NCBI GenBank assembly: GCA_021154885.1
Contig: JAJKHS010000028.1
Location: forward strand, 1 to 64,000
From: Thermoanaerobaculum sp.
GTDB lineage: Bacteria > Acidobacteriota > Thermoanaerobaculia > Multivoradales > UBA5704
DNA: 64,000 nucleotides
Direction of reading: 5' to 3'
The position numbers and the translations under genes are program-made. The notes under the pieces are model-generated. The model did not search any database. It was not told the origin of the DNA and worked only from the letters and a program-made list of their open reading frames with translations. This document shows positions 27,101 to 43,812 of this stretch, piece by piece; within the stretch, counting starts at the first letter, position 1, and each line of letters begins with the position of its first letter.

Positions 27101-28831
27101 GGCAAGGTGGACCGCCGCGCCCTGCCGGAGCCCGGGGAGGCGCCGGGCGAAGGAAGAGGGGACGCCGCGGGTCTCCACACCCCGGTCGAAGAGCTGCTGG
27201 CCGGGATCTGGGAAGAGGTGCTCGGCGTTCCGGCGATCGCCGCCGACCAGGACTTCTATGCCCTGGGTGGAGACTCCCTCCTGGCCACCCGGGTCGTCTC
27301 CCGGGTCCGCGAGCGGCTCGGCGCCGACGTCTCCCTGCGCGCTTTCTTCGCAGAGCCGACTCTCGCCGGGGTGGCGCGGCGCGTCGCAGCGGCGCTCGGC
27401 ACCCCTGCGCTCCAGGCGCCACCCCTGGTGGTCCAGCCGCGGCAGGGGGACCTGCCCCTCTCCTTCGGGCAGGAGCGGCTCTGGCTGGTCGACCAGCTCG
27501 CTCCGGGCAGCCCGGTTTACAACGAGGCCTTCACCGTGCGCATCGCGGCGCCTCTCGACCGGCGGCTCCTGGAGCGCAGCCTCGACGAGGTCGTCCGCCG
27601 GCACGAGGCCCTGCGGACCACGTTCGCTGCGCGGGAAGGCCTACCCCGGCAGGTGATCGGACCGGCGGAGCCGGTGCGCCTGCCGGTGGTCGATCTCCGC
27701 TTCGTCCCGGCGACGGAGCGGCTGCCGCGGGCTCGGCGGCTCGCGGCGGAGCTGGCCCGCCGCCCCTTCGACCTGGCGGCGGGGCCCCTCCTCTCCACCT
27801 CCCTCCTGCGCCTCGACGACAGCGACCACTTGCTGGTCCTGGTGCTGCACCACATTGTCTGCGACGCCTGGTCGGTGGGCATCCTCCTGCGGGAGGTCAC
27901 GGCGCTCTATGCGGCGTTCCGCGACGGCGCTCCCTCGCCTCTGCCCGAGCCGGCCGTGCAGTACGCCGACTTCGCGCTGTGGCAGCGCGCCTGGCTGCGC
28001 GGGGAGGTGCTGGAGGCCCAGCTCTCCTGGTGGCGGAAGCGGCTCGGCGGCGACCGTCCCCCCTTGCGCCTGCCGACCCGGCCTCGCCCGGCGGTGCCGT
28101 CGCTCCGCGCGGCCGACGAGACCGTCCATCTGCCCGCGGACCTGCTGCACGGCTTGCGTGAGCTGGGACGCCAGGGTGGGGCGACCCTCTTCATGACCCT
28201 CCTGGCGGCTCTCCAAACCCTGCTGCACCGCTATTCAGGCGCCGACGAGATCACCGTGGGCAGCCCGATCGCGAACCGGCAGAGGATCGAGCTCGAGCCG
28301 CTGATCGGCTTCTTCACCAACACCCTGGTGCTGCGCACCGACCTGTCCGGCAATCCGACCTTCCGCGCGCTTCTCGGGCGGGTGCGCGAGGTCTCTCTGG
28401 GGGCCTATGGCCACCAGGACGTCCCGTTCGAGCGCCTGGTCGAGGCGCTGAAGCCGGAGCGCACGGCTCATGCAACGCCCTTTTTCCGCGTCCTCTTCGT
28501 GCTGCAGAACGCGCCGCTGCCGGAGAGCGACCCCGCCGGGCTCGGCTTGAGCCTCCTCGCCGCCGGCGACCAGGCGGCGCCCAAGTTCGACCTGACTCTA
28601 TGGGCGGCGGAGAGGAGCGGCGGGCTGGTGGTGAGCTTTCTGTATGACGTCGATGTCTTCGAGAGTTCCACGGTCGCCGAGATGCTGGCGCGTTTCATGG
28701 CGCTTTTGGAGCGCGTGGCGGACGATCCGGATCAGCGGCTGCTGGACATTCCTCTCGCCGCCGGAGAGGTGGCCGTGCCGGCGGTTCTGGCGGCGCTGCC
28801 GTCCAACGAGAGGTTCAGCTTCGAGCTGTGA
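21161..28831 (+). CDS. hybrid PKS-NRPS: KS-AT-ACP-Cy-A(Cys)-PCP-C
   Basis: 2556 residues from TTG 21161. The ketosynthase has the Cys182-His318-His358 triad (TACSTA, EAHGTAT, KSNLGHLDAAAG). The acyltransferase has GHSIGE (Ser627) and HAFH (723-726), which indicates malonyl-CoA. No KR, DH, ER or MT domain is present, so the malonate unit should stay as a beta-ketone. The carrier (Ser963) is PCP-like (ELGGHSL). A second heterocyclisation domain (about 1027-1460; DFLIGD, Asp1160/Asp1165) and a Cys A domain (DLYNLSLIWK) follow, then PCP (Ser2039), with no oxidase, implying a thiazoline. The protein ends with a complete C domain (HHIVCD, from His2230) that must act on the amino acid loaded by the next protein. 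Its Cy-A DNA is closely related to that of the preceding gene. Confidence 0.92.
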   Translation: MSRLPDDVAAGVAIIGMSGRFPGAATVEQLWANLRAGVESVSFFSEEELLAAGCDPVLLADRRYVKASPVLAGVDRFDAPFFGFNPGEAEILDPQQRLFLECAWATLESAGYDPESYAGSIGLFAGAGLNAYLWENLAHRPEILRSQGPFQLLIGNEKDYLATRTAYALNLRGPSLSVQTACSTALVAVHLGCQAVLDYHCDMALAGAVRIAVPQMQGYLAEEGGITSPDGHCRPFDARAQGTLFGSGVGAVLLKRLEDALADGDTIRAVIRGTAVNNDGALKVGFTAPGVDGQTRVVAEALAAAGIDPDTVSLVEAHGTATPLGDPIEVEALTRAFRARTRRRGFCALGSVKSNLGHLDAAAGIAGLIKTVLALEHRQIPPSLHFETPNPQIDFAASPFFVNDRLRDWESDGRPRRAGVSSFGIGGTNAHVVLEEAPPAPAPAPFRPWQLLLLSARTAAALETAAAGLADHLRRAAAGDLPDIAFTLQTGRRRFEHRRAVVCRTAAEAADALAGCGAVRVLSHSAGPRTERPVAFLFPGQGAQHPGMGRELYRFEAVFRRAVDRSAEILLPLLGLDLRTVLYPAAGAAERLRRTDLAQAALFTVEHALARLWMSWGVAPQALIGHSIGEYVAACLAGVFSLEDALALVAVRGRLMRGLPAGAMLGVPLPAAALSGFLGGDLDLAAINGEELSVVSGPEEAVERCRRDLAARGIEARRLHTSHAFHSRSMDAIREPFAREVGKRALKAPQIPFVSNLTGTWIRPEEATDPGYWVRHLREPVRFAAGIGELLREPGRVLLEAGPGRTLAGLARRHPSLGPSHAVVTSLPGPQDVGDDLPVLLDALARLWLAGVEIDWPGFSAGEKRRRVPLPTYPFERLRYWIDPSAAARRAEGAPAAAGLETTAEPAATPAGPRAAHPRPLVATEWVAPRDEWEGRVAELWQEKLGVEPIGVHDDFFELGGHSLLATRIAAEVRRAFGADLPLRELFATPTVAHMASRLAACAGQRAEVNGADRLPLLVPQPLDAHEPFPLTDVQGAYWIGRGDAFELGSVATHSYSEVESRGIDLERFTRALRLLIARHGMLRAVMLPDGRQRVLPAVPPYEVALLDLGGMAPEEAERQLLAVREQMSHQVIPGDRWPLFEVRASRLPDGRLRLHVSFDFLIGDAWSVRFLITELQRLYADPASLPPPPQATFRDYVLAEASLAEGGLVRRSLEYWRHRLDTLPPPPELPLVASPGGLAQVRFTRRGGSLEAAAWERFKACAARSGVTPSVAVLAAFAEVLAAWSKSPRFTLNLTLFNRLPLHPEVDRIVGDFTSLTLLEVDTSRGETFEARIRQIQQRLWDDLDHRYVSGVRVMRELAQARREAGMAAPVVFTSMLNLRSGDEAGDAGEAVGEGPQGLPLSGVYGVSQTPQVWLDHQVSEQEGRLVLVWDAVEELFPAGLLDDMLAVYLALLERLAAGEEAWREAAPLRLPAAHLALYAAANPMAPMAGIALGLLHEPFLAQARQRPESPAVLSAEKTLRYGELGRLASGLGRRLRAAGVAPGSLVGVVMTKGWEQAVAVLGALAAGAAYLPVDADLPQERRDYLLSQGGVRVALTQARHAALAWPEGVSVLVVDGAAGEDGPWPAPRQDAGDLAYTIFTSGSTGLPKGVMIEHRSAFNTVVEVNRRFAVGPEDRVLGVSSLSFDLSVYDLFGLWAAGGAVVLPEATAGRDPARWLELMERFGVTVWNTVPALLEMLVEYAEGRGARLPGALRLVLLSGDWLPLSLPARLRSLAAGPVEVVSLGGATEASIWSILYPVREVDPGWRSIPYGRAMAGQSFQVLDADLAPRPVWVPGELYIGGAGLARGYWRDPVKTAASFVASPGTGERLYRTGDLGRWLPDGTIEFLGREDFQVKIQGHRIELGEIEAALAAHPAIETAVVTAPGERGKGRRLVGYAVPAAGQAVAIEDLRAWLAGKLPGYMVPAVLVAVAALPLTPNGKVDRRALPEPGEAPGEGRGDAAGLHTPVEELLAGIWEEVLGVPAIAADQDFYALGGDSLLATRVVSRVRERLGADVSLRAFFAEPTLAGVARRVAAALGTPALQAPPLVVQPRQGDLPLSFGQERLWLVDQLAPGSPVYNEAFTVRIAAPLDRRLLERSLDEVVRRHEALRTTFAAREGLPRQVIGPAEPVRLPVVDLRFVPATERLPRARRLAAELARRPFDLAAGPLLSTSLLRLDDSDHLLVLVLHHIVCDAWSVGILLREVTALYAAFRDGAPSPLPEPAVQYADFALWQRAWLRGEVLEAQLSWWRKRLGGDRPPLRLPTRPRPAVPSLRAADETVHLPADLLHGLRELGRQGGATLFMTLLAALQTLLHRYSGADEITVGSPIANRQRIELEPLIGFFTNTLVLRTDLSGNPTFRALLGRVREVSLGAYGHQDVPFERLVEALKPERTAHATPFFRVLFVLQNAPLPESDPAGLGLSLLAAGDQAAPKFDLTLWAAERSGGLVVSFLYDVDVFESSTVAEMLARFMALLERVADDPDQRLLDIPLAAGEVAVPAVLAALPSNERFSFEL
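25397..26937 (+). repeat. duplicated end-of-Cy/A(Cys) segment, copy 2
   Basis: Partner of 18284-19822 (see there). Similarity falls off after the GELGEIEAALAAHP-like A8 region, exactly where copy 1 receives its inserted oxidase domain and copy 2 continues into an ordinary A domain end. Confidence 0.7.
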
Positions 28832-28832
28832 C

Positions 28833-32963
<4,131 letters not shown>

Positions 32964-35900
32964 ATGGATAGCGCAGCCCCACCGAAGAGCGCCGCCCGGC
33001 ACGAGCCGATCCATCGCATGGTCCGCCGCACGGCGGAGGCCTGCCCGACCCGTGTCGCCATCGAAGGGCCGGAGCGGAGGCTGACGTTCGCCGAGCTGGC
33101 GGCCCGGAGCGACGACCTGGCTCGCCGCCTGCTCGATGGCGGCCTCGCTGCCGGGGACCGCATCGCGATCCTCGCCGAGGATCCCCTGGAGGTGATCCCG
33201 GCGGTGCTCGCCATCCTGCAGGCCGGCGGTGTCTTCGTCCCCCTCGATCCGCAGCTTCCCGAGCGGCGTCTGGCGGCCCTGGTGGCCGCGGTCGCACCGC
33301 AGCGGTTCCTGGTCGAGCCGCGCTGGAGCGGGCTGCTCGCGGGCCTCGCTGAAGGCGCCGCTGCCGCAGGCCGCGGCGGCGTGCTCCCCCTGGACGGCCG
33401 GGCGCCCGCCCCGGTCCAGGGCCCCCTGGAGGTCGAGCGCTCGCCGGACGCCCCCTGCTACATCGTCTTCACCTCCGGCTCCACCGGGAGCCCGAAGGGG
33501 ATCGTGGGCCGGCTCAAGGGGATCGACCATTTCGTGCGCTGGGAGATCGCGCTGCTCGGCGCCGGGGAGGGAATCCGCGTCAGCCAGCTCACCACGCCGG
33601 CGTTCGACGCCTTCCTCCGCGACGTCTTCGTCCCGCTCTGCGCTGGCGGCACGATCTGCGTGCCTCCCGACCGGGCCTCCCGGCTCGACCCGGGGCGGCT
33701 GGTCTCCTGGCTCCACGAGCGGGAGATCCACCTGCTCCACTGCGTTCCCTCGCTCTTTCGCTCCCTCCTCGCCGAGCGCCTGCAGCCCGAGCTGTTCCCG
33801 GCTCTGCGCTGGGTGCTGCTGGCGGGCGAGCCCTTGTTGCCGGCCGATGTCCACCGCTGGATGGAGGTCTTCGGGGAGCGCATCGAGCTGGTCAATCTCT
33901 ATGGTCCCTCCGAGACCACCATGACCAAGCTGTTCTACCGCGTCCGTCCTGCCGACCGCGCGGCGGCGTCGATCCCCATCGGCCGGGCGATGGACGGAGC
34001 GCGGGCCGTGGTGGTCGACGAGAGCGGCGGGATCTGCCCTCCCGGGATGGTCGGGGAGATCCTCATCCGCACCCCCTTCCGCTCGCTGGGTTATCACGAC
34101 CGCCCGGATCTGACCCGCGAGGCCTTCGTCCCCAACCCGCTGACCGGCGATCCGGACGACGTCGTATACCAGACCGGCGATCTCGGGCGCACGCGCGACG
34201 ACGGGGAGCTCGAGTTTCTGGGACGGCAGGACTACCAGGTGAAGATCCGCGGCATCCGGGTCGAGCCGGCGGAGGTCGAGGGCGCGCTGCGCGAGCACCC
34301 GCAGGTCCGCGATGCGGTGGTGGTGGCCGCTGAGGGGGCCGCCGGCCCCTACCTCTGTGCCTATGCGGCCGCCGATGGGGAGGTGGCGCCGGAGGCTCTC
34401 CGCCTCTTCCTGCAGGGAATCCTCCCCGACGCCCTGGTCCCGGCGGCGTTCGTCGTCCTCGACCGGCTGCCGCGCACGGTGACAGGCAAGGTCGACCGCG
34501 CCGCCCTGCCGCCGCCGCCGTCGCACGCGCCGCGGCCCTACGTGGCGCCGCGGACGCCGACCGAAGAGCTTCTCGCCAGCCTTTGGCAGGAGCTCCTCCG
34601 CTGCGGCCTGGTCGGCGTCCACGACAACTTCTTCGCCTTGAGCGGACACTCGCTGCTCGCCCTGCGGCTGCTCGCGCGGATCCGCGATCTCTTCGGCGTC
34701 GAGGTGGCGCTCGGTGACTTCCTGGGGCGGCAGGACCTGGCGGCGCTCGCCGCGCGGGTGGACGAGCTCCAGCGTGCCGGCAGCAGCTTGTCGGCGCCGC
34801 CTCTGGTGCCGATGCCGAGAACGGGCGACATCCCGCTGTCCTTCGGGCAGCAGCGCCTCTGGCTCCTCGACCAACTGGAGCCGGGGCGGTCGGCGTACAA
34901 CATCGCGATGACCACCGAGCTGGGCGGGGCCGTCGACTCTCGTGCGCTCGCCGCTGCGCTCTCCCGTATGACCGAGCGCCACGAAGTGCTGCGCACCGTC
35001 TTCGTGCAGCACCAGGGCTCTCCGGTGCAGCACATTGAACCGGCGTATCCTTTCGCACTCCCGCTGGCCGATCTTTCCGGCCTCGCATCACCCGCCCGAG
35101 AGCGGGAATCCGAGCGGCTTGGCGTCGTTGCGACGCGCGCGCCCTTCGACCTCTCCCGCGGCCCGCTGCTGCGCGGCCTGCTGGTGCGGCGTGGCGCCTG
35201 CGAGCACGGCCTGTTTCTCACCGCCCATCACACCGTGATCGACGACTGGTCGATCGGTGTCATGGTGCGCGATCTGAGCGCCCTCTACACCGAGGTCGTG
35301 ACGGGCGAGCCGGCGGCCCTTCCTGCGCTTCCCGTCCAGTACGCCGATTTTGCCATCTGGCAGCGCAACTGGCTGCGCGACCAGGCGGTCTTTGAGCAGC
35401 TCGCGTATTGGCGGGAGCACCTGCGCAACGCCACGGTGCTGGAGCTGCCCGCGGATCGGACTCGGCCACCCGTGATGGGGTCGCGCGGGAGGCGGGTGGG
35501 GGCCGTCCTGCCGCCCTCCCTGGCGCGCGCCGTCGCCGAGCTCAACCGCCGGGAGGGGCTGACGATGTTCATGACTCTGCTCGCCGCCTTCACCGCTTTG
35601 CTGTCCCGCTACAGCGGGCAGGACGACCTGGTGGTGGGGACACCGGTGGCAAACCGCAGCCATACCGAGATCGAGAACCTGGTGGGCTTCTTCGTCAACA
35701 CCCTTGCCCTGCGCACCGACCTGGCGGACGACCCGGGCCTGCGGCAGCTCGCCACCCGCATCCGCCAAGCGGCGCTCGGCGCCTACTCGCACCAGGATCT
35801 CCCCTTCGAGAGGCTGGTCGAGGACCTCCAGCCCAGACGGGACCTGAGCCGCCACCCCCTCTTCCAGGTGATGCTCGTCTTCAAGCAGGAGGCGAGCCCG

Positions 35901-38062
35901 CGGTTCGAGCTCCCCGGCCTGACGACGTATTCGCATCCCATCGAGGTGCCGCGGGCGAATTTCGATCTGACGCTGGGGATCCTGGGCGGGGGCGACGGGC
36001 TACCGGCGGCGCTCGACTACAACGTCGAGCTGTTCGAGGCGGTGACCGCAGAGCGCCTGCTCGGACACCTGGAGGAGCTGCTCGCCAGCGCCGCCGCCGC
36101 CCCTGACCTCCCGCTGTCCAGGCTGCCACTGCTCTCCGCTGCCGAGCGCCACCAACTGCTGCGTGAGTGGCATGGCGAGCCCCTGGAGCTCCCCTCCGGG
36201 GTCACGCTGCACAGCCTGTTCATGGCCCGGGCGGCGCTCGTTCCCGGCGATGTCGCCGTGGTCTGGGAGGGAGGAGAGGTCACTTTTGGCGAGCTCGCCC
36301 GGCGCGCCAGGGCCCTGGCGCGCCGCCTGCGGGCGCTCGGGGTAGGGCTCGACCAGGTCGTCGGCCTGTGTGTCGAGCGCTCGCCGAGCCTCCTCGTCGG
36401 CCTCCTCGGGATCCTCGAAGCGGGCGCAGCCTTCCTGCCGCTCGACCCCGAGTTGCCACGCGAGCGGCTGGCCTGGATGCTCTTGGACGCCGGTGCCGCG
36501 ATGGTGCTCGCCGAAGAGCGCACCCGGGAGGCGATCCTCGGGAGCGGGGTCTCTGTCCTTCTCCTCGCCGACGAGGCGGACGGCGGGGCAGCGCCCGGCG
36601 CGGAGAGCGAGGGGGTGGTCGCGAGCGCGGACAATCTCGCTTACGTCCTCTACACGTCGGGCTCGAGCGGTCGGCCGAAGGGAGTGATGGTGCCGCACGG
36701 CGGGGTCTGCTCGACCTTGCTCTGGCGACTGCGCGAGTTCGGGCTCACCGCAGACGACCGGGTGCTGCAAAACATCCCGCCCTCCTTCGATCCCTCGGTC
36801 TGGCAGATCTTCGGCGCCCTGCTCTCGGGAGCGCGGCTGATCCTGGTCCCGCCGGGCCGCCATAAGGACACCGCCTATCTGGGCCGGGTGATGCGTGGCG
36901 ATCGAGTCACGATCGCTGACTTCCCCCCCTCCCTCCTCCAGGTCCTGCTCGACAGCCGGACCCTGGTGGAGAGCACCGGGTTGCGCTGCCTGTTCGTCGG
37001 CGGCGAGGCGTTCCCGCCGGAGCTCAAGGAGCGCGGCGTCGCCGCGCTGGCGACCGGTCTCTACAACGTCTACGGCCCGACCGAGACCTGTATCGATATC
37101 GCATGGTGGGACTGCCGGCGCGAGGCGGGCGGCCAGCGGGTGCCGATCGGCCGGCCGATCGCCGGCAAACAGGTCTTCCTGCTCGACGACGCCCTGGAGC
37201 CGGTCGCGATCGGGTTGCCGGGGGAGCTCTACGCTGGCGGCGATGGCCTTGCCCGCGGCTACATCGGACGCCCCGACCTGACCGCCGAGACGTTCGTCCC
37301 CTCCCCCTTCGCTCTGGTGCCCGGGGCGCGCCTCTACCGGACCGGCGACCTGGCCCGCTTCCGGCCCGACGGGGTCCTCGAGTTCCTGGGACGAACCGAC
37401 CGCCAGGTGAAGTTGCGCGGCCTGCGCATCGAGCTCGGCGAGATCGAGGCGCTCCTCGGGCGCCATCCGGACGTCCGCGAGGTCGCCGTGGTCGTCCGCG
37501 AGGACACCCCCGGTAACCCGCGCCTGGTGGCCTACTGCACGGCCGGGGAGGCGGTGCCCGAGACCGCCGGTCTCGTCGCTTTCCTGCACCGGAGGCTGCC
37601 CGATTACATGGTGCCGACGGCCTTCGTCGTCCTCGATGCGCTGCCGCTGATGCCCAACGGCAAGCTGGACCGCGAGGCGTTGCCGGCGCTGTTGGCCGAG
37701 GGGCGGTCGCGAGCGCCGGCGGCACCGCGCAGCGCTCTCGAAGGGACCCTCGCCGAGATCTGGCAAGACGTGCTGCAGATCGACCAGGTCGGCGTCGACG
37801 ACAACTTCTTCGACCTCGGCGGGCACTCCCTGCTGGCGATGCGGCTGGCCGCGCTCGTGGAGGAGCGCCTGGGGGTGTCCCTGTCCCTGCGCGCGCTGTT
37901 TGAGGCGCCGACGATCGCCGAGTTGGCCGAGGTGGTCCTCCGCGAGGCGGCGCGGGAGGCTGGCGAGGGCGACCTTGCCGGCCTGGTGTCGACTCTCCAG
38001 GGGCTCTCCGACGAGGAGGCCGAAGTCTTCCTGTCCGCCGAAGCCGGGCCAGGAGCGGCGGT

Positions 38063-38066
<4 letters not shown>
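32964..38066 (+). CDS. NRPS: A(?)-PCP-C-A(?)-PCP
   Basis: 1700 residues; the ATG directly abuts the preceding stop codon. It begins with an A domain without its own C domain (about 15-515; FTSGSTGSPKG near 170). Its binding-pocket residues read DARHLALMTK, with Arg in place of the usual Trp/Tyr at position 239 (segment FDAFLRDVF). PCP1 has Ser563 in an unusual LSGHSL context. The C domain (about 622-1060) has HHTVID (755-760). The second A domain (about 1090-1590; YTSGSSGRPKG) reads DPWDFGVIDK. PCP2 has Ser1622. Neither code matches one I can assign with confidence, so two residues of the product stay undefined. The protein supplies two extension steps between Ser and the terminal Gln. Confidence 0.9.
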
Positions 38067-42205
<4,139 letters not shown>

Positions 42206-42245
42206 GAAAAGATCCGGACTGCCTCTCTTTTCAGAAGGAGTGACT

Positions 42246-43799
42246 ATGCAATCCAACCAACACGGGCTCCTCGGCGCGCTCTCTCTGTCCCTCCTCGCGG
42301 TCTCCCTGGTGGGTGCAGGCACGGCGGCTCCGGGCCCCCCGAGCGCCCCCGCTACGGCCTCTCCCATCATCCCGAAGAGCTGGGACCCGGAGGCGCTGCG
42401 CACGCTCGAGGTGCCGCTCGTCAAGCCCGAGACCTCAGCCCACTTCCTGGTCGATGCGGACTTTTACTACCGCATTCCGGTGGCGCCGATCTACAAGAGC
42501 TACCCGGTCTATGTCGCCGCGAAGGAACCACCTGGCTATCTGGAGTGGCTGAAACGACAGGACCCGGAGATCGCTTTCGATTCGGCAAAGCTCAAGACCG
42601 AGGGGGATTGGGCCCGGGCAGGGGAGCTCGTCTTCGACGTGCCGCTCCTCTACGACGCCGACCCGGGCCTGATCGACCAGATTCGCAGCCCGAAGTGGAT
42701 CGCGGCCGTGGGGCTGCCGAGCGCCAAGGACGGCACGATTCCCTTCAGACGCTACGTGATTCGCGAGAAGGGGAAGGTCGAGCTCGGCAACTTCTCCTGC
42801 AGCATGTGCCATACCCGGGTCATGCCGGACGGCTCGGTGATCAAGGGGGCACAGGGGAACTATCCGCAGGATCGGGTGCACGCCTACGAGATCGAGGAGA
42901 AGGCCAAGAAGGCTCCGGACGCGCAGCGATACCTTGCCAGGGTCCGCGGCTATGCGCGCAACGCCTTCGGCGCGCCCTGGGTTGCCCACGATCCGGCGGC
43001 GCGCTACGCCGAGCTCTCCCTCCCGGACATCCTGGCGCTCTCGCGGGCCATCCCCCCGGGCGTGCAGGCCCGCTTCGCCACCAGCGTCTTCAACCCGGTC
43101 CAGGTTCCGGACCTGATCGGCGTCAAGGATCGCAAGTACCTCGACCACACAGGCCTCGCCCGCCAACGCTCGGTGGGCGATCTGATGCGCTATGCCGTGA
43201 TCAACCAAGGGGCCTTCCTCTTCGCCGCGCACGCCGACTTCAAATTCATCGAGCCCCTGCCGACCCCGGAGACGATGAGTCGCTACAGCGATGAGCAGCT
43301 CTACGCTCTCTGCCTGTATCTGTATAGCCTGAGCCCACCTCCTAACCCTCACAAGTTCGAGGAGAGCGCGGCGCGGGGCAAGGCGATTTTCGCGCGCCAG
43401 AGGTGCGCTCGCTGCCACACGCCGCCGCTTTACACCAGCAACCAGCTGACGCCGGTGGACGGTTTCACGGTGCCGCCGAACCATCCGGACCGCGAGAGCA
43501 TCCTCGATTTCTCGGCGGGGACCGATCCCGGCCTCAGCCTGGAGACCCGCCGCGGCACCGGCTTCTACAAGGTCCCGTCGCTCAAGGGCCTCTGGTACCG
43601 CGGCCCCTTGCAGCACAGCGGCCAGGTGGCGACCCTCGAAGAGTGGTTCGACCCCAGGCGATTGGAGGACAGCTTCGGCTCCCAGGGCGGCTTCCGGCTC
43701 CCGGGAGCCCCATCGGGCGCAGTGCGGGGCCACGAGTTCGGTCTCCATCTCTCGGCACCGGACCGCAGGGATCTGATCGCGTTTCTGCGCACCCTGTGA
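42246..43799 (+). CDS. secreted di-haem c-type cytochrome
   Basis: 517 residues from ATG 42246, with AGAAGGAG five bases upstream. An N-terminal signal peptide (hydrophobic stretch about residues 8-27 ending near GTAAPG) exports it to the periplasm. Two haem-attachment motifs, CSMCH and CARCH, lie about 200 residues apart, an arrangement seen in MauG/CcpA-type and RoxA-like di-haem enzymes. A WYRG-PLQHSGQVATLEEW segment near the C-terminus is typical of these two-haem proteins. It lies in the same direction 40 bases after the TE gene. A role as an oxidative tailoring enzyme or respiratory partner is possible, but no substrate can be inferred. Confidence 0.78.
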   Translation: MQSNQHGLLGALSLSLLAVSLVGAGTAAPGPPSAPATASPIIPKSWDPEALRTLEVPLVKPETSAHFLVDADFYYRIPVAPIYKSYPVYVAAKEPPGYLEWLKRQDPEIAFDSAKLKTEGDWARAGELVFDVPLLYDADPGLIDQIRSPKWIAAVGLPSAKDGTIPFRRYVIREKGKVELGNFSCSMCHTRVMPDGSVIKGAQGNYPQDRVHAYEIEEKAKKAPDAQRYLARVRGYARNAFGAPWVAHDPAARYAELSLPDILALSRAIPPGVQARFATSVFNPVQVPDLIGVKDRKYLDHTGLARQRSVGDLMRYAVINQGAFLFAAHADFKFIEPLPTPETMSRYSDEQLYALCLYLYSLSPPPNPHKFEESAARGKAIFARQRCARCHTPPLYTSNQLTPVDGFTVPPNHPDRESILDFSAGTDPGLSLETRRGTGFYKVPSLKGLWYRGPLQHSGQVATLEEWFDPRRLEDSFGSQGGFRLPGAPSGAVRGHEFGLHLSAPDRRDLIAFLRTL

Positions 43800-43812
43800 G
43801 GCTCGGGCAACG

